Source: DASRJW01 sp964567755 (GTDB lineage: Bacteria > Krumholzibacteriota > Krumholzibacteriia > G020349025). From it: a stretch of DNA of 64,000 nt. The stretch is taken from contig CAZMNW010000045.1 of the NCBI GenBank assembly GCA_964567755.1, positions 30,459 through 94,458 of the forward strand, written 5' to 3'. This document shows, piece after piece, positions 61,439 to 64,000 of the stretch (position 1 is the stretch's first letter; each line of letters opens with the position of its first letter). The notes under the pieces were generated by a model that did no database searches, was not told where the DNA came from, and saw only the letters and a list, made by a program, of their open reading frames with translations. The position numbers and the translations under genes are program-made.

Positions 61439-63949
61439 ATGGGTGTGGAGATCGCGATGCCGGAAACTACCGTAGCAGAGCTGCAACCGCAAACTTCCCT
61501 CGGCGCTACGGCGCCTTCTGTCGAGTGCCGAGCAGATTGCGCTTCTCCCGACCTCGCCCTTCCCGCCGCGCTCGCAGCGAGCGCAGCCAGCGCCATGCGT
61601 GTGACCGGCATTCGGGCTGCCATGAAGCAGCCGTCGATCCCGCTCACAGTGCTCTCCGGCGATCGCTTGCTTTGTCGTCTCGCCGCTCTCCGCGACTCCA
61701 TCGCCGTCCCGATGGCCCGGGCCGCGTTCGCAATCACGAAGCGCGAGGCTTGGATTGCCTGCGGATACCAGAACACATTCGACTTCGCCCGCGAACGGCT
61801 CGACCGTGATCAGCGTTGGCTCCACAATCTCGTGCGTCTGCATGAGACGCTCGAAACGCATCCCGCGGTCGCTGCGGCGTTGTGTGGCACCGATGGCGGA
61901 ACGCTTCTCGGACAGATGGCGGCGATTCAGATCGGCCGCGTGGCAACTGCCTCTGATGTGGGCTCCTGGATCGATCGCGCGCGGCACATCCCGTTCGCGG
62001 AGCTGCGTACCGAAGTCGCTCGACACCTCGCCTGTGCCACCGAACCCACTCCCGGTGACGAGCCTGGCTCGGCGGCACCGGTTTCGAGATTCGAGACATC
62101 GCCCGAGGATGCGCTCGACGAGCCTCGTGTCCTGGTGCGGCAGATGGTGCCGCCGGACATCAAGATCATTTTCGACGACGCGCTCGAGCTCTATCGCGCG
62201 GTTGCAGGTCTCGATGCCGGTCCCACGGCCTTCGTCGAGGCGCTTGGCGCCGAGGTCACGAGCAGCGGGCTCGCGCTGCCGGAGGACTACCATCCCCGAC
62301 TCCGTCGCAACGACCCGAAGCGCACGGGACAGATCTGGAACCACTTGAGTGCAGGTGTTACGGCGAAACGTGCGATCGAAGGCTTGGGCACAGGGCTTGG
62401 GCCCATCTCGGAGCTCGCATCACCGGCAACCCGAAACGCGCATCGACACCTGACCGAGTCCGCTGAACTACAGACTCGGCTCGAGCGTCTCGAACGCAAG
62501 CTCGCAATCGAGTTCGGTGGTGCATCTCAGGCTGGAAACTCTGACGTGGATGGGACTGGGGCCTCAGCCGAAACTGAAGTGACGGTCGAAGCTGGGGACG
62601 AATTCGGTGTCGAGATTATGGATGGAGTTGCGACCGCGACTGCGGCCTGGGTCGTGGATGGAATCGCGCACGCTCGGGTCCAGGTCTTGTCTTGGTCACG
62701 CAAGCGCGACCTCAAGCGCCTCGCCGGGGTTCTCGGGACTCTCATCCGGCTGCAGAACACCATCGAAATGGACATCGCCGATCTCTTGCTCGAGCTCGAC
62801 GAGAACCGGGCCTGGAAATGGCTCGGCTTCGAGGACCTCGAACACTACGCCGAAGAACGCCTCGGCATGGGACGATCGACCGCACGCAAGCGCGTCTGGC
62901 TGGCGCGGAGCCTTCGGCATCGCTCCGAGATCCGCGGTGCCTTCGAAGACGGTGTCCTAGGACTCGTCGCCACCCAGTGCGCCGTCGTCGCCTTGCGCAA
63001 CGCCCGGCCCGATCCTGCGCTCCAGAAGCAGTGGATCGAGAACGCTCGCGACCGGACCGTGAAGGGCCTGTGGGACGACATCCGGCTGGTCAAGCGCAAC
63101 CACCTGCTCCGATGCGTCGACGTCGCACGCAGCTTGACCCCTCTTGCTCCACGTTTTCCGGGCCGCGGACCGGCAGAATCGACTTCTGCTCCACGTTTTC
63201 CGGGCCGAGGAGCCGCAGAATCGACTTCCGCTCCACGTTTTCCCGGTCCCCGAGTGGCGGATGCGGTCGATGATCGAAATGCTCCACGTTTTCCGCCGCC
63301 CGACCCGCGTGCTCCACATCTCTTCGCGCCACCGAGCGACGCCGACTGGCGCGCTTCGTTGCGCTTCGGCCCCGGACAAACTTTCGACTCCGTTTTCGGT
63401 CTCGGCTATGGGCTGCTCGAGCGCGTTGTCCATCGCGGACCGCTCATGCAAGTCCCGCTCGCCTTCCATCTGCCCGAGACCGAGGCCAGCACCTTCTTGC
63501 GCAGCATCGAAGCCGCGCGCCGTGTGCTCGTCGATCGCGTCCAGAGCTCGCCCGAACCCGGGGAGCAAAGCCGCTTCACGCCCGCAGCGCGCATCGCGCA
63601 GGACTATGTGCACAACGGCGAACGCGTGCCGAGCTGGGTCGGGCTCCTGGCGCTCCTCGAAGAATGGGTCATGGTTCACGACGCCCTCAAGAGCGACGGC
63701 ACCCGGCCCGTGCTCCGGCGCGACCACTATCGCTGCATGGCGCCGGGATGCACCGCGCGCGTCAACGTCCAGGTGCATCACTTGTATTACCGAGGCTGGG
63801 GCGGCGACAACGCGCCCGAAAATCTCCTCGTGCTCTGTGAATTATGCCGAATTCGGCATAATTCGCATTATGCCGACTTCCGGATTATGCCGCGTAGGTG
63901 CGTTTGGCCCTTGAGGATGGCGGAGATCGTGCCGAGGAACGCGGCATAA
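61439..63949 (+). CDS. HNH endonuclease with duplicated DUF222-like domain; 3' end altered
   Basis: 836 aa, ATG 61439 preceded by AAGGTGGGA. Two copies of a DUF222-like helical domain: ~75-210 (LCRLAALRDSIAVPMARAAF, then AWIACGYQNTFDFARERL) and ~415-560 (LKRLAGVLGTLIRLQNTIEM, then AWKWLGFEDLEHYAEERLGM). A repeat linker at ~570-625 is followed by a third block and an HNH core near 760-800: DHYRCMAPGCTARVNVQVHH, NLLVLCELC. The normal finish, CxxCH..IH, is lost: after CELC the codons run into a palindromic ATTATGCCG array and read RIRHNSHYADFRIMPRR, stopping inside one motif. The protein is probably a damaged version of an HNH nuclease, activity doubtful. Confidence 0.78.
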   Translation: MGVEIAMPETTVAELQPQTSLGATAPSVECRADCASPDLALPAALAASAASAMRVTGIRAAMKQPSIPLTVLSGDRLLCRLAALRDSIAVPMARAAFAITKREAWIACGYQNTFDFARERLDRDQRWLHNLVRLHETLETHPAVAAALCGTDGGTLLGQMAAIQIGRVATASDVGSWIDRARHIPFAELRTEVARHLACATEPTPGDEPGSAAPVSRFETSPEDALDEPRVLVRQMVPPDIKIIFDDALELYRAVAGLDAGPTAFVEALGAEVTSSGLALPEDYHPRLRRNDPKRTGQIWNHLSAGVTAKRAIEGLGTGLGPISELASPATRNAHRHLTESAELQTRLERLERKLAIEFGGASQAGNSDVDGTGASAETEVTVEAGDEFGVEIMDGVATATAAWVVDGIAHARVQVLSWSRKRDLKRLAGVLGTLIRLQNTIEMDIADLLLELDENRAWKWLGFEDLEHYAEERLGMGRSTARKRVWLARSLRHRSEIRGAFEDGVLGLVATQCAVVALRNARPDPALQKQWIENARDRTVKGLWDDIRLVKRNHLLRCVDVARSLTPLAPRFPGRGPAESTSAPRFPGRGAAESTSAPRFPGPRVADAVDDRNAPRFPPPDPRAPHLFAPPSDADWRASLRFGPGQTFDSVFGLGYGLLERVVHRGPLMQVPLAFHLPETEASTFLRSIEAARRVLVDRVQSSPEPGEQSRFTPAARIAQDYVHNGERVPSWVGLLALLEEWVMVHDALKSDGTRPVLRRDHYRCMAPGCTARVNVQVHHLYYRGWGGDNAPENLLVLCELCRIRHNSHYADFRIMPRRCVWPLRMAEIVPRNAA
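63146..63320 (+). repeat. In-frame 42-bp tandem repeats in HNH linker
   Basis: GCTCCACGTTTTCC at 63146, 63188, 63230 and 63281, the first three exactly 42 bp apart, then a partial copy at 63311. Each 42-bp unit codes 14 residues (APRFPGRGPAESTS), so copy number changes would not shift the frame. Confidence 0.9.
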
Positions 63950-63950
63950 T
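63839..63950. repeat. ATTATGCCG motif array with perfect 26-bp palindrome
   Basis: The 9-mer ATTATGCCG occurs at 63841, 63867 and 63884, and inverted (CGGCATAAT) at 63854 and 63942. The first two form a perfect 26-bp palindrome at 63839-63864 centred on an EcoRI-like GAATTC core. The array covers the altered 3' end of the HNH gene and ends at the stop of the ORF entering from the right edge. Possibly a recombinase or transposase binding site. Confidence 0.85.
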
Positions 63951-64000
63951 CAGAGCCCTTCCAGGAAGGCGAGTAGGGTATCGGGGGCCCGGTAGCGGTG
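63950..64000 (-). CDS. C-terminal tail of an ORF entering from the right edge (possible recombinase)
   Basis: On the minus strand, the last 51 bases read HRYRAPDTLLAFLEGL and stop at a TGA that sits beside the inverted ATTATGCCG motif. A basic, Arg/Tyr-containing C-terminus next to an inverted-repeat array suits a tyrosine recombinase or transposase, but with 16 residues this is only a suggestion. The rest lies outside the window. Confidence 0.3.
   Translation of the reverse strand, partial: HRYRAPDTLLAFLEGL

Noticed and set aside
63146..63320. CRISPR array
   Set aside because: The repeats are 42 bp apart with near-identical spacers, lie in frame inside a gene and code a linker.

Overview
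The window is about 64 kb of GC-rich bacterial chromosome, densely coded on both strands. Several traits point to a diderm of the FCB or Candidatus Eisenbacteria kind. Exported beta-propeller proteins end in FlgD-like Ig modules. There is a GWxTD protein, an MFS-spermidine synthase-TPR fusion and many TPR proteins. Lipoprotein signals are common, and GTG or TTG starts with clear Shine-Dalgarno sites are frequent. The lineage is an inference from gene content only; no rRNA is present.

Layout. 0-2.3 kb: the 3' part of a radical-SAM-linked DUF2344 gene, then miaB. 2.5-7 kb: an exported protein with a terminator, a CPBP protease, an FlgD-tailed propeller and a winged-helix protein. 7-12.1 kb (minus strand): a nucleotide-sugar and glycan set, ugd-rmlB-wecB-wecA. 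12.2-16.2 kb (minus): a YhaO/YhaN nuclease-ATPase pair. 16.3-21.3 kb (plus): a zinc-ribbon/DUF2007 protein, a fourfold-repeat exported protein, trmJ and a GWxTD protein. 21.3-34 kb (minus): TPR proteins, a GlpX-like protein that lacks several active-site residues, a second exported protein with the same type of C-terminus as the first, a GT39-TPR fusion, a receiver-like protein, a HAD-IG 5'-nucleotidase and the MFS-SpeE-TPR fusion. 34.1-36.1 kb: gltX followed by tRNA-Gln and tRNA-Glu. 36.3-47.8 kb (plus): an S9B peptidase, a PuuD-like membrane protein, a long non-coding leader with a small exported protein, a TPR-sigma54 activator, algH, an N-terminally short sucA, and small ABM or DUF3303-type proteins plus a lipoprotein. 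47.9-57.5 kb (minus): a propeller lipoprotein, then a five-gene set TPR-TPR-receiver-HEAT-GT2. 57.9-60.3 kb: a large propeller protein. 60.3-64 kb: a repeat-rich non-coding stretch, a strong promoter, and a duplicated-domain HNH protein whose 3' end runs into an array of ATTATGCCG motifs beside the tail of an ORF that enters from the right edge.

How the genes work together. The minus-strand sugar cluster can make UDP-glucuronate, dTDP-4-keto-6-deoxyglucose, UDP-ManNAc and a lipid-linked first sugar for surface glycans. The 49.5-57.5 kb set looks like a polymer synthase/export unit: a processive GT2, two exported TPR proteins, a membrane HEAT scaffold and a receiver with Glu in place of the phospho-Asp. 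It is the best candidate here for an undescribed system. Other points worth checking are the GlpX-like protein with lost catalytic residues, the fourfold TDDSH-repeat protein, the shared C-terminal motif of two exported proteins, the short SucA and the palindromic array at the right edge.
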